A stretch of 64,000 nucleotides of DNA from Megaustenia siamemsis (Eukaryota > Mollusca > Gastropoda > Stylommatophora > Ariophantidae): the NCBI GenBank assembly GCA_032433765.1, contig JAVIAB010000092.1, forward strand, positions 64,474,458 to 64,538,457, written 5' to 3'. The translations under genes and the position numbers were made by a program. This document shows, one piece after another, positions 44,937 to 60,439 of the stretch (position 1 is its first letter; each line of letters starts with the position of its first letter). Under the pieces are notes generated by a model that saw only the letters and a program-made list of their open reading frames with translations, searched no databases and was not told where the DNA came from.

Positions 44937-45801
44937 ATATACATATAAATCTAACTACAAGCATTCTGTAGCTTCTATATAGTCGCTTTGATTGCTAAAT
45001 GGTCTTACATTCATTGTTTACCACTCTCAGTCTGTTATCAATTGTACAGCCTATCAAAGAACAATAATCACATAGCTTGGTAAACTGTAACTTTCTTTTG
45101 ATACTTTACAAAGAGAGTAATTTTTAGATTAAAATGAGAATGATCCGATAATATATGAAGTTAATAAGGGAGGATTTAATCCGCTAGAGAAATGACTATC
45201 ATGAAACACTGACTCTAAGCTTTCTCTTCGATCTCATTACTTTATTATAACGACGCCCATTTCCCCGCCGTATGTCAATTACAATGGCATTCATCCTATT
45301 CGCTTCTGGCCTGGTCAGTTATCCGCTTCCTAAGACGAGGAGACATTACTGATGAACAATTCTCTTGCGATTGCCAGATGAATGCTGCTACCGTCCATGC
45401 CGATATAATTTTCTCTGGCCTTATTGCTCATTAACGTCATCACTTGTAGCAAAGCTGAGAATAAACGAGCTTCCCCTTCCCTATATCCAAGACCATGTCT
45501 GCTTCTGAGAAGGAATCGCCTATTAAGGACGTCAGTAATGAGATGTTCGCTTGAATAATTACTTATTGCTCTTTGAAGGCGTCTCTCTTCACACTCTGTA
45601 TGCCCTGATTGTCATTAAATAAATGATTTGGATGCATTGTACTCAAAGAACACTAAAACGACTCACTGCCTTGAGGAGAAGACGATTACTATGAGGGCTC
45701 GTGGTTCCAGTAGGTTTCTTGTTAAACACACAAACTTAGAGCCCCTTCTTACTCGCACTACGTTTCAATACAAATGCCACCATGCTCAGAGTATACGATC
45801 G
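44936..45801. other. unassigned DNA of more balanced composition
   Basis: Positions 45230-45620 are less AT-rich, lack repeats and lack a long frame. They could be conserved non-coding sequence or an old element; I cannot tell. Confidence 0.35.
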
Positions 45802-46457
45802 TAGACAAATAATAATAAATGAATATTATTATAGAGGGAAACTTCCGAGGCGATAATCAGTGAATCAATTCAGGGGAAGAGGTATGTTTACAGCACTCGG
45901 AAAAAATGACAAATAATCAACAACAGAAAAAAATATGGACCAAGGCAGGATCGAACCCGTACTCAGTGGCACAGCGCCTTGCCACGAAAAGCCGAACGCT
46001 AGGGAACACTGCCACTCAGTTAACTAAAAAATTAGCTTCGTAGGCAAGGTCCTTTCGCGAAGGCTTTCCTATGACTATAGCATAAGGCTGCGATCACAGC
46101 TCGGAAATATTTTTCCTGTTAAGACAAGTATCTCCCGGATAGGGTAGGGCTGAATACTTGCGTTGCAGACAAACATTTAGGACGAAACAGCACGAATAGT
46201 AGTTTCCAGTGGTTAAGACTGGAGACAAATAATAATAAATGAATATTATTATAGAGGGAAACTTCCGAGGCGATAATCAGTGAATCAATCAATTCAGGGG
46301 AAGAGGTATGTTTACAGCACTCGGAAAAAATGACAAATAATCAACAACAGAAAAAAATATGGACCAAGGCAGGATCGAACCCGTACTCAGTGGCACAGCG
46401 CCTTGCCACGAAAAGCCGAACGCTAGGGAACACTGCCACTCAGCTAACTAAAAAATT
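45802..46457 (-). repeat. 420-bp SINE-B-derived repeat, about 1.6 units
   Basis: Starts of GAGACAAATAATAATAAATG at 45802 and 46222 are 420 bp apart. The sequence is the unit of the array at 61268-63925, with small differences (TAAATG against TAAATA, AGGGGAAG against AGAGGAAG). The second unit stops at CTAACTAAAAAATT, at the upstream edge of the tRNA-like head. No target duplication was found. Confidence 0.9.
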
Positions 46458-47084
46458 CCTATACAACCCGATTGTCAGTGAAAGATCTATTTTGTGTACT
46501 TCTTGTCCATAAAGAACATTTTCTAGCTTTTGTGGAATGATGTTTGGAATCACTTTTAATTTTACGTAGTTTGTGCACTGTGCTGGCTTGTTTCTTTATG
46601 TCGTATATATTGCTATTTGACACTGTCCTAGATTAGTAACAATTGTCCTAAGACAAAGACAGATCAATTATATTCCCCCAAAATCAACGTATCAACGTTC
46701 CTGGATTTCTGCATGTATGTCATTCAGTGATAGCTTGAGCTCCTTATGCAATCGTTCTACTTATGACTCAGATATCCATTATGGTCCTTTAGAAGTATAT
46801 ACTGAGAGTCGAAAATCACAAATGCCCTACTAAACATAATACAAGAAAGCCACCATTACGACTGTTTCAGTCTTCAATCTCACTTTAAAGATGGCTTCGT
46901 TTTTTCTTTATAATGATGAACTTTTTCATCAATCAAGAAATTCCATGACAATCTAATTCAAAGAGCCATCAGTAGATATAAAAGCACCATTTATTTTTAG
47001 AAAATAAAACATTTCTTACATAAAATGAACTGTTACTGTGGTACTTAATCCTTTTTCGGTTCTAAGGAGGAAAAAAATGGGGGT
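46458..47084. other. unassigned DNA
   Basis: Nothing was recognised. Confidence 0.4.
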
Positions 47085-47285
47085 GGGGGTGGAATTCTAC
47101 AGACCTGGGTTTTTCAGGTCGCATTACCAGCGCAGCCGCCACGCAGTGTTCATGTTAACATTTTCATTTTCCCACGACAGAATAAAACATCTTTTTATCC
47201 CTCTCACGGATCGAACCTGCGTCCACCTAAGGAACTACAGGTGTTTCTATTCGTTTGGCAATCCCACTCTCCAACAGTTGTAGTA
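47085..47285 (-). mobile_element. SINE-C, tRNA-headed
   Basis: The minus strand reads GTTGGAGAGTGGGATTGCCA (box A-like) and GACGCAGGTTCGATCCGTGA (box B), spaced as in a class II tRNA, followed by GTCGTGGGAAAATGAAAATG, CACTGCGTGGCGGCTGCG and CGACCTGAAAAACCCAGG. Its body differs from SINE-A, B and D. No coding capacity. Confidence 0.6.
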
Positions 47286-48404
47286 ATAATAATAATAAAA
47301 GTTAATAAGTTACAATACAATGCTATAGAAAATATTTCTAAAAGATTTATAATATGGCAGTCTTCCTTAAAGAGTATTTCTTGAGTGTACAGCGTCTAGG
47401 ATATGTAGTATTTTTATTCACCAAACATCCAATCATTATAAGAAGGTAAGAGAGTCGATAACCCTATCATTCTGTAGTTACCTCCCCTAACAATGTGAGT
47501 CTGATGATAAGTAATGCAGTGGCATCGAGTTGAACCCAACACACAGACATATACAGTATAATCCAAGACGGTTTAAAGAATAATTGGTAATGGTAATCTT
47601 ATATCCCATATACACTGGAAGGTGGTTTAATTTTCACTGAAATAAATCGAAACAACACCGTGAGCTGTGTGTTTCATCGGTTTTGATCATGTTTCGATAT
47701 TCCAATTGTTTACGATGAATGATGATATCGTGTGGCAGGGAACAGTTTGCTGTGTTCACTTTCTGTGCGGTTTCGCCTTATGTCTTTTGGCGTGTACTGA
47801 GACTGCTATGATGGGGACTACAGCTACCTTTATTTGTTTGAGAGATGAGTTATAAATTCGGATGATTCCATTGGCACGGGCGGTTGAGCAATTATGGATT
47901 TTAATTCGTTCGAGTGATACTGGGGCCTTCTATAACCAAAGAACCAAATCCAAATAATTATTAATGACAAGGCTAAATATTATAGAATTGGCTTATAATA
48001 TCCCAGTGAAGTGGTCTAGCAGAGTACTCCGGTGATCATGATATTAGTTTATGTTGGTGGGTAGAAGGTCGTCCAATGGACCATTGGTTGGCCCTCTTGT
48101 CATAGAGACAGATTGGTCTGAAAAATACTTGACACAAACACTCTGACTATGAAACGAACTAGCTGGTAGCTTGTCAAGATCTCAGGAGACTGGTTCAAAC
48201 AGTCAAGCTGTCCATGAATTTATTAAACGTTGCATGCTATATAAACAGCAATGTCAATATTCTCCATTTACCAAAATGCAAACCATTTGAAATAATATTC
48301 TTAGAAACTACTGAGTTTTCAATGTAACTACCTTTTCTAATCTCTATGTTTAAGAATTGTTTTGGGAGAACAAAAAATAGTTATATTTTCATATAGCTTA
48401 ACTT
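47286..48404. other. unassigned DNA
   Basis: Nothing was recognised. Confidence 0.4.
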
Positions 48405-48605
48405 AGTAGACACAGCAGTCTACTAAAAGTAATATTGGAAGGTAAAATACAGGGTAATAGAGGAAGACCAAGACTAACATGGACGAGTAACATTTAAAAG
48501 ATGGACAAGACAGCCTATGACAACCTGCACCATCAAAGCTAGAGACAGAGCGGAATGGCGCACCATGGTAGCCAAACTTCGATGCGGAGACGTCACTGGA
48601 TGATT
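48405..48605 (+). pseudogene. LINE-B fragment: extreme 3' end
   Basis: The plus strand encodes SLLKVILEGKIQGNRGRPRL and TWTSNI, then RWTRQPMTTCTIK-type and GDVTG-like parts before TGGATGATTAAC. It aligns with the ends of the LINE-B copies at 9630-10449 and 17925-18255. It ends 35 bp before the left edge of the large duplication, so it marks unduplicated flank. Confidence 0.75.
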
Positions 48606-49834
48606 AACTTAGCAAATCTGAGGATCTTGTGCTGCTAGTGTCTACATGGGATCTATCTAACCCTGTCTGCATCCTGATGTGTTGTCTACAAGGGATCTAT
48701 CTAATCCTATCTGTATCCCGATGTGTTGTCTACATGGGATCTATCTAATTTTGTCTGTATCCTGATGTATTGTCTACATTCGGGTGGTAACACTGTCTCG
48801 TCTGTCTTTATTTACCAAATCTCTCGACTTGTCGGTTCTATTCTATTTCTGGCAAGCATCTATTGGTCTGAGACAAGGAAACTTGGCTTTCGCTCGTTGT
48901 CATATGAACACCTGGTCATGATTTACACGCGATATATAATAAATGCCATGCTGAAATAGGATGTTTTTGACCAAATGGCATATATAAAAGGAGCTTCCTA
49001 TAACTAACCACACAACGGCGGATAAGCCCAGTTAACGTCTATTTAAATGGAGTGTCCGCCAAGAAAAGAACCAGCGATTCGAGAATTGCGTAACTATCGC
49101 GTTAACACTTTCTCACTTTATCTACAAGAGTGTATTTGAAGCACATATTTTATGTCTATTTAGGTTACTGAGTGTTTATAATATACATTTATTGAAAAGA
49201 TAGTCTTATAAAAATTGTTGCACATTTTCTGAAAGTTTTCTGCTAATAATTTGCCAAAATAGTTCACATTTTTCTCATGTATTACTAGCATTGATAATAA
49301 CTCACGAGAGTTAATGGAGTGTTTCTCTAAATATAACTGTTAGGTAGCCGTGTAGATATTGATGATTTATCTTACCGAAAAATATGTGGGGAATAACTAA
49401 TGTATTATGTAAATCTGGCTCTACATTTGCACCTGACACGCAGTTACAATTGATAAGCCATGTAGGAACAAAGATATGCTAAGCCACCTTACATTGTACA
49501 AAAGATTTACTGAGTTGATACCTATTTACCACAAAATATTTTTGTAGCAGTGTCTACATAAATTAAATGCAAAAGAAAACAAAAGAAATGAACGTAGCAA
49601 CAGAGAGTATGTAAATCCACTATTGCTCTACTACCAACACTCATTATATTTTCTTCTATTTAAAATTGGCATTTCTTTACTAATCTAAACAGCATTATTT
49701 CTGTTATATGGATCAATTATATTTCTGCTTCATGGATCGGTTATTTTTCAATTACATAGATCGTTTATATTTCTGTTACTTGGGTCCGTTACATTTCTAC
49801 TAAGTGTATTCGCTTTGTTTTTCTAATAACACAC

Positions 49835-52617
49835 TCTACTATATTTCTACTACCTAACACAACTATATTTCTACTACCTAACATAACTATATTTCTACTA
49901 CCTAACATAACTATATTTCTACTACCTACCACAAATATATTTGTACTACCTAACACAACTATTTTTCTACTACCTAACACAACTATATTTCTACTACCTA
50001 ACATAACTATATTTCTACTACCTAACTTAAATATATTTCTACTACCTAACACAACTATATTTCTACTACCTAACACAACTATATTTCTACTACCTAACAT
50101 AACTATATTTCTACTACCTAACATAACTATATTTCTACTACCTAACACAACTATATTTCTACTACCTAACACAACTATATTTCTACTACCTAACACAACT
50201 ATATTTCTACTACCTAACACAACTATATTTCTAATACCTAACACAACTATATTTCTACTACCTAACACAACTATATTTCTACTACCTAACACAATTATAT
50301 TTCTACTACCTAACACAACTATATTTCTACTACCTAACATAGCTATATTTCTACTAATTAACACAACTATATTTCTAGTACCTAACATAACTATATTTCT
50401 ACTACCTAACATAACTATATTTCTACTACCTAACACAACTATATTTCTACTACCTAACATAACTATATTTCTACCACCTAACACAACAATATTTATACTA
50501 TCTCACACAACTATAATTCAACTACTCCACTCTAATATATTTATAGTACCTCACTCTACTTTATTTCTACTACAGCACTCCATAATATTTCTATACCTCA
50601 CTCCACTATATTTCTACTACCTCACACAAACTATATTTCAACTACAACACTCCACTATATTTCTACTATCTCACAAACTATATTTCTACTACCTCAATCT
50701 ACTCTTTTTCTACTACCTCACACAACTATAATTCTACTACCCTACACTACCGTATTACTACTACCTCACCCTAATATAGTTCAACTTCCTCACACTACTG
50801 TATTACAACTACCTCACTCTAATATATTTCTTCTACCTCACACTTCTGTATTACTGCTACCTCACTCTAATATAGTTCTACTACCTCATTCTAATATATT
50901 CCTACTACCTCATACTACTGGATTTATACTCCCATACTCTAATATATTTCTACTACCGCAATCCACTATGTTGCTACTACCTCACTCTACTTTGTTTCTA
51001 AAGCCCCACACAACTATATTTCTACTACCCCACTCTACTATATTTCTACTATCTCACTCCACTATATTTCTACTACCTCACTCTACTTTATTTCTACAAC
51101 CTCATTCTACTATATTTCTTGTAACTCACTTTACTTTATTTCTGCTACCCCACTCCATAATATTTCTACTACCTCACTCAACTATTTTACTACTACATCA
51201 CTTTACTATATTTCTACTACCTCACACTAATATATTTCTGCTACCTCACACAAACTATATTTCAACTACCCCACTCCACTATATTTTTACTACCTCACTT
51301 TACTATATTTCTACTACCTCACACTAATATATTTCTACTACCTCACACAAACTATATTTCTACTATCGCATTCCACTATATTTCTACTACCTCACTCAAC
51401 TGTTTTTCTACTACATCACTTTACTATATTTCTACTACCTCACACTACTGTATTACTGCTACCTCACTCTAATATAGTTCTACTATCTCATTCTAATATA
51501 TTCCTACCACCTCATACTAATGTATTACTACTACCTTACTCTAATATATTTCTACTACCTCACTCCACTATCTATATTTCTACTACCTCACTCCACTATA
51601 TTTCTACTGCCTCACTCCACTATATTTCTACTACCTCACTCTACTATATTTCTACTACCTCACTCCACTATATTTCTACTACCTCACTCTACTATATTTC
51701 TACTACCTCACTCTACTATATTTCTACTACTTCATTCCAGTATATTTCTACTACCTCACACTACTATATTTCTACTACCTCACACTACTATATGTCTACT
51801 ACCTCACACTACTATATTTCTACTACCTCACTCTACTATATTTCTACAACCTCACTCCACTATATTTCTACTACCTCACTCTATTATATTTCTACTACCT
51901 CACACTGTTATATTTCTATTACCTCACTCTACTATATTTCTACTACCTCACTCTACTAATATATTTCTACTACCTCACACTACTATATTTCTACTACTTC
52001 ACTCTACTATATTTCTACTACTTCATTCCACTATATTTCTACAACTTCACTCTACTATATTTCTACTACTTCATTCCACTATATTTCTACTACCTCACAC
52101 TACTTTATTTCTACTACCTCAAACTACTATATTTCTATTACCTCACACTACTATATTTCTACTACCTCTCTCTACTATATTTCTACAACATCAATCCACT
52201 ATATTTCTACTACCTCACTGTACTATATTTCTACTACCTCACTCTACTATATTTCAACTACTTCACTCTACTACTATATTTCTACTACCTCATTCAACTG
52301 TATTTCTACTACCTCACCACCACTATATTTTTTCTACCTCACTCCGCTATATTTCTACTACCTCATTCAACTGTATTTCTACTACCTCACCCCACTATAT
52401 TTCTACTACCTCACCCCACTATATTTTTGCTACCTCACTCCGCTATATTTCTACTATCTCATTCAACAGTATTTCTATTACCTCACCCCACAATATTTCT
52501 ACTACCTCAATCCACTATATTTCTACTACCTCTCTCTACTATATTTCTACAACATCAATCCACTATATTTCTACTACCTCACTGTACTATATTTCTACTA
52601 CCTCACACTACTATATT
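49835..52617. repeat. 24-bp minisatellite, two variant domains
   Basis: The unit is TTTCTACTACCTAACACAAC plus TATA in the left domain (to about 50480), then TTTCTACTACCTCACTCTAC plus TATA. Units of exact 24 bp give 8-residue repeats on both strands (VLGSRNIV on minus; STIFLLPH on plus), hence frames up to 377 codons without coding meaning. Confidence 0.96.
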
Positions 52618-52708
52618 CATGTGTCGAAGGTCTGTAAAATTTATGGTCACTAACACATATTCCCTATACGTCACTTTGTGTGCCTGGGGTACTATCTCTT
52701 TTTTTTTA
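52618..52708 (+). mobile_element. SINE-A 3' fragment
   Basis: GAAGGTCTGTAAAATTTATG, GGTCACTAACACATATTCCC and TATACGTCACTTTGTGTGCC, then a T run, match the end of SINE-A. It is present in both duplication copies (also 58911-58998), so it predates the duplication. Confidence 0.85.
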
Positions 52709-52727
52709 CACTACTATATCTCCAGTG

Positions 52728-52804
52728 GGTGTCCGGTTAGCGCAATCGATAGGCGGTTGGCTTACCACGGCAACAGCCGGGGTTCGTACCCTGGCGAGGA
52801 CACC
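52728..52804 (+). promoter_or_regulatory. tRNA-like head 1 (internal Pol III promoter)
   Basis: GGTGTCC at the start pairs perfectly with GGACACC at the end (7-bp acceptor stem). The box A-like part is TTAGCGCAATCGATAGG and the box B-like part GGGGTTCGTACCC. The anticodon stem is imperfect, so it is a SINE head and not a tRNA gene. Confidence 0.75.
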
Positions 52805-52834
52805 TGGGTTTTACTAATTCCCTAAAAATTAGTA

Positions 52835-52912
52835 GGAGCCGCGATAGCTCAGTGGTTAGTGAACTGGACTACTACGGACAAGGGGTAGGGTTCGATCCCA
52901 ACCGACGGCTCC
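52835..52912 (+). promoter_or_regulatory. tRNA-like head 2 (internal Pol III promoter of SINE-A)
   Basis: GGAGCCG and CGGCTCC form a perfect 7-bp acceptor stem. Box A is ATAGCTCAGTGGTTAGTG and box B GGGTTCGATCCC. The homologous but decayed head starts SINE-A at 23923. Confidence 0.8.
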
Positions 52913-53156
52913 GGGTTCACCCAGCCTTAAATGGGTACCGGATTTTTTTTCTGGGAAAGTAAAAGCAGCACGGGCGTAATACCGACCACATTACCCCAAA
53001 GATCATGTGCTGAAGGTCTGTAAAATATAGGGTCACTAACACCATATTTCCCTATACGCCACTTGGTGTGACGGGGGGTACTTTACTTTTTACTTTTTAT
53101 ATCTCCAGTACCTCACACTACTAAATTTCTGATATATATATATATCTCATATGTTT

Positions 53157-54215
<1,059 letters not shown>

Positions 54216-54560
54216 AATTCTGTTTGTATCACTATGTGCTGTCTATATGGAATCTATCTAATTATGTATCTATCGTGATGTGTTGTCTACATGAGATCTA
54301 TCTATTTATGTATCTATCGTGATGTGTTGTCTACATGAGATCTATCTATTTATGTATCTATCGTGATGTGTTGTCTACATGGGATCTATCTAACCCTGTC
54401 TGCATCCTGATGTGTTGTCTACAAGGGATCTATCTAATCCTGTCTATATCCTGATGTGTTGTCTACATGGGATCTATCTAATCCTATCTGTATCCCGATG
54501 TGTTGTCTACATGGGATCTATCTAATTTTGTCTGTATCCTGATGTATTGTCTACATTCGG
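54216..54560. repeat. 44-bp repeat at the duplication junction
   Basis: About seven units like ATCTATCTAATCCTGTCTGT plus ATCCTGATGTGTTGTCTACATGGG bridge the TATC array of copy 1 and the unique part of copy 2. Only two or three units precede copy 1 (48640-48780). Confidence 0.9.
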
Positions 54561-55599
54561 GTGGTAACACTGTCTCGTCTGTCTTTATTTACCAAATCTC
54601 TCGACTTGTCGGTTCTATTCTATTTCTGGCAAGCATCTATTGGTCTGAGACAAGGAAACTTGGCTTTCGCTCGTTGTCATATGAACACCTGGTCATGATT
54701 TACACGCGATATATAATAAATGCCATGCTGAAATAGGATGTTTTTGACCAAATGGCATATATAAAAGGAGCTTCCTATAACTAACCACACAACGGCGGAT
54801 AAGCCCAGTTAACGTCTATTTAAATGGAGTGTCCGCCAAGAAAAGAACCAGCGATTCGAGAATTGCGTAACTACTTTCTCACTTTATCTACAAGAGTGTA
54901 TTTGAAGCACATATTTTATGTCTATTTAGGTTACTGAGTGTTTATAATATACATTTATTGAAAAGATAGTCTTATAAAAATTGTTGCACATTTTCTGAAA
55001 GTTTTCTGCTAATAATTTGCCAAAATAGTTCACATTTTTCTCATGTATTACTAGCATTGATAATAACTCACGAAAGTTAATGGAGTGTTTCTCTAAATAT
55101 AACTGTTAGGTAGCCGTGTAGATATTGATGATTTATCTTACCGAAAAATATGTGGGGAATAACTAATGTATTATGTAAATCTGGCTCTACATTTGCACCT
55201 GACACGCAGTTACAATTGATAAGCCATGTAGGAACAAAGATATGCTAAGCCACCTTACATTGTACAAAAGATTTACTGAGTTGATACCTATTTACCACAA
55301 AATATTTTTGTAGCAGTGTCTACATAAATTAAATGCAAAAGAAAACAAAAGAAATGAACGTAGCAACAGAGAGTATGTAAATCCACTATTGCTCTACTAC
55401 CAACACTCATTATATTTTCTTCTATTTAAAATTGGCATTTCTTTACTAATCTAAACAGCATTATTTCTGTTATATGGATCAATTATATTTCTGCTTCATG
55501 GATCGGTTATTTTTCAATTACATAGATCGTTTATATTTATGTTACTTGGATCCGTTACATTTCTACTAAGTGTATTCGCTTTGTTTTTCTAATAACACA

Positions 55600-58500
55600 C
55601 TCTACTATATTTCTACTACCTAAAACAACTATATTTCTACTACCTAACATAACTATATTTCTACTACCTAACATAACTATATTTCTACTACCTAACACAA
55701 CTATATTTCTACTACCTAACACAACTATTTTTCTACTACCTAACACAACTATATTTCTACTACCTAACATAACTATATTTCTACTACCTAACATAACTAT
55801 ATTTCTACTACCTAACACAACTATATTTCTACTACCTAACACAACTATATTTCTACTACCTAACATAACTATATTTCTACTACCTAACATAACTATATTT
55901 CTACTACCTAACATAACTATATTTCTACTACCTAACACAACTATATTTCTACTACCTAACACAACTATATTTCTACTACCTAACACAACTATATTTCTAA
56001 TACCTAACACAACTATATTTCTACTACCTAACACAACTATATTTCTACTACCTAACACAATTATATTTCTACTACCTAACACAACTATATTTCTACTACC
56101 TAACATAACTATATTTCTACTAATTAACACAACTATATTTCTACTACCTAACATAACTATATTTCTACTACCTAACATAACTATATTTCTACTACCTAAC
56201 ACAACTATATTTCTACTACCTAACATAACTATATTTCTACCACCTAACACAACAATATTTCTACTATCTCACACAACTATAATTCAACTACTCCACTCTA
56301 ATATATTTATAGTACCTCACTCTACTATATTTCTACAACCTCACACAAATACATATCTACTACATCACTCTACTATATTTCTACTACCTTACTCTACTAT
56401 ATTTCTACCACCTCATTCTACTATATTTCTTCTACCTCACTCTACTTTATTTCTACTACACCACTCCATAATAATTCTATACCACACTCCACTATATTTC
56501 TACTATCTCACAAACTATATTTCTACTACCTCACTCTACTCTATTTCTACTACCTCACACACTATAATTCTACTACCCTACACTACTGTATTACTACTAC
56601 CTCACCCTAATATAGTTCAACTTCCTCACACTACTGTATTACAACTACCTCACTCTAATATATTTCTTCTACCTCACACTTCTGTATTACTGCTACCTCA
56701 CTCTAATATAGTTCTACTACCTCATTCTAATATATTCCTACTACCTCATACTACTGGATTTATACTCCCTTACTCTAATATATTTCTACTACCGCAACCC
56801 ACTATGTTGCTACTACCTCACTCTACTTTGTTTCTAAAGCCCCACACAACTATATTTCTACTACCCCACTCTACTATATTTCTACTATCTCACTCCACTA
56901 TATTTCTACTACCTCACTCTACTTTATTTCTACAACCTCATTCTACTATATTTCTTGTAACTCACTTTACTTTATTTCTGCTACCCCACTCCATAATATT
57001 TCTACTACCTCACTCAACTATTTTACTACTACATCACTTTACTATATTTCTACTACCTCACACTAATATATTTCTGCTACCTCACACAAACTATATTTCA
57101 ACTACCCCACTCCACTATATTTCTACTACCTCACTTTACTACATTTCTACTACCTCACACTAATATATTTCTACTACCTCACACAAACTATATTTCTACT
57201 ATCGCATTCCACTATATTTCTATTACCTCACACAACTATATTTCTACTACCTCACTCAACTATATTTCTACTACCTCACACAACTATAATTCTACTACCT
57301 TAAACTACTGTATTACTACTACTTCACCCTAATATAGTTCAACTTCCTCACACTACTGTATTACAACTACCTCACTCTAATATATTTCTTCTACCTCACA
57401 CTTCTGTATTACTGCTACCTCACTCTAATATAGTTCTACTACCTCATTCTAATATATTCCTACTACCTCATGCTACTGGATTTATACTCCCTTACTCTAA
57501 TATATTTCTACTACCGCAATCCACTATGTTGCTACTACCTCACTCTACTTTGTTTCTACAGCCCCACACAACTATATTTCTACTACCCCACTCTACTATA
57601 TTTCTACTATCTCACTCCACTATATTTCTACTACCTCACTCTACTTTATTTCTACAACCTCATTCTACTATATTTCTTCTAACTCGCTTTACTTTATTTC
57701 TGCTACCCCACTCCATAATATTTCTACTACCTCACTCAACTGTTTTTCTACTACATCACTTTACTATATTTCTACTACCTCACACTACTGTATTACTGCT
57801 ACCTCACTCTAATATAGTTCTACTATCTCATTCTAATATATTCCTACCACCTCATACTAATGTATTACTACTACCTTACTCTAATATATTTCTACTACCT
57901 CACTCCACTATCTATATTTCTACTACCTCACTCCACTATATTTCTACTGCCTCACTCCACTATATTTCTACTACCTCACTCTACTATATTTCTACTACCT
58001 CACTCCACTATATTTCTACTACCTCACTCTACTATATTTCTACTACCTCACTCCACTATATTTCTACTACCTCACTCTACTATATTTCTACTACCTCACT
58101 CTACTATATTTCTACTACTTCATTCCAGTATATTTCTACTACCTCACACTACTATATTTCTACTACCTCACACTACTATATTTCTACTACCTCACACTAC
58201 TATATTTCTACTACCTCACTCTACTATATTTCTACAACCTCACTCCACTATATTTCTACTACCTCACTCTATTATATTTCTACTACCTCACACTATTATA
58301 TTTCTATTACCTCACTCTACTATATTTCTACTACCTCACTCTACTAATATATTTCTACTACCTCACACTACTATATTTCTACTACTTCACTCTACTATAT
58401 TTCTACTACTTCATTCCACTATATTTCTACAACCTCACTCTACTATATTTCTACTACTTCATTCCACTATATTTCTACTACCTCACACTACTTTATTTCT

Positions 58501-58908
58501 ACTACCTCACACTACTATATTTCTACTACCTCTCTCTACTATATTTCTACAACATCAATCCACTATATTTCTACTACCTCACTGTACTATATTTCTACTA
58601 CCTCACTCTACTATATTTCAACTACTTCACTCTACTACTATATTTCTACTACCTCATTCAACTGTATTTCTACTACCTCACCACCACTATATTTTTGCTA
58701 CCTCACTCCGCTATATTTCTACTACCTCATTCAACTGTATTTCTACTACCTCACCCCACTATATTTCTACTACCTCACCCCACTATATTTTTGCTACCTC
58801 ACTCCGCTATATTTCTACTATCTCATTCAACAGTATTTCTATTACCTCACCCCACAATATTTCTACTACCTCAATCCACTATATTTCTACTACCTCACAC
58901 TACTATAT
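55600..58908. repeat. 24-bp minisatellite, copy 2
   Basis: Same unit and domain order as 49835-52617, longer by an internal 722-bp duplication. Open frames up to 361 codons, and part of a 576-codon frame that continues into the TATC array and beyond, are by-products. Confidence 0.96.
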
Positions 58909-58910
58909 TC

Positions 58911-58998
58911 ATGTGCCGAAGGTCTGTAAAATTTATGGTCACTAACACATATTCCCTATACGTCACTTTGTGTGCCTGGGGTACTATCTCTTTTTTTT
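58911..58998 (+). mobile_element. SINE-A 3' fragment, copy 2
   Basis: Counterpart of 52618-52708, nearly identical. Confidence 0.85.
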
Positions 58999-59071
58999 TA
59001 CACTACTATATCTCCAGTATCTCACACTACTATATTTCTGATATATATATCTCTCATATGTTTCTATTGCA

Positions 59072-59805
<734 letters not shown>

Positions 59806-60365
59806 TATTACCTCACACTACTAAATGTCTACTACCCCACTCCACTATATTTCTACTACCCCACACTACCATATCTCTACTACCTCACACTGCTATGTTT
59901 CTACTACCACACACTACTAATTTTCTCCTACCTCACTCAAATATATTTCTACTACCTCACTCTAATATATGTCTTCTACCTCACTCTAATATATTTCTGC
60001 TACCTCACTCTAATATATTTCTGCTACCTCACTCTAATATATTTCTACTACCTCACTCTAATATATGTCTACTACCTCACTCTAATATATTTCTACTACC
60101 TCACTCTAATATATGTCTACTACCTCACTCTAATATATTTCTGCTACCTCAGTCTAATATATTTCTACTACCTCACTCTAATATATGTCTACTACCTCAC
60201 TCTAATATATTTCTACTACCTGACTCTAATATATGTCTACTACCTCACTCTAATATATTTCTCCTACCTCAGTCTAATATATTTCTCCTACCTCGCTCTA
60301 ATATATTTCTACTACTTCAATCTAATATATTTCTAATGTTTCACTCTAATATATTTATACCCACT
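59806..60365. repeat. 24-bp minisatellite beyond the SINE
   Basis: Same TTTCTACTACCTCACTCTAA plus TATA unit, about 23 copies. It is present only after copy 2, which suggests the SINE inserted into a longer array. Confidence 0.95.
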
Positions 60366-60439
60366 CACTGTATTAATTGCATTATTGCACTACGCTATAT
60401 TTATATTAGGTATACTTGCATTTGATCAGTAGTAACTAG

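Larger units (their letters stand above)
52715..53109 (+). mobile_element. SINE with two tandem tRNA-like heads, 12-bp TSD, absent from copy 2
   Basis: The insert 52727-53097 (371 bp) is flanked by TATATCTCCAGT (52715-52726 and 53098-53109). It starts with a 77-nt tRNA-like module (52728-52804) and, after 30 bp, has a second one (52835-52912), then the SINE-A body (GGGTACCGGATTTTTTTTCT, CGTAATACCGACCACATTA, GGTCACTAACACC, TATACGCC) to a TTTTACTTTTTA end. The matching place in copy 2 (59007-59018) has one TATATCTCCAGT and no insert, a clean empty site. No protein is encoded. Confidence 0.92.

Noticed and set aside
48723..48959. 78-codon frame conserved in both duplication copies
   Set aside because: Identity reflects the recent duplication, not selection. 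No domain was recognised.
52728..52912. Two functional tRNA genes
   Set aside because: Acceptor stems are perfect, but the anticodon stem of head 1 is imperfect and head 2 belongs to the SINE-A family body. The TSD encloses both.
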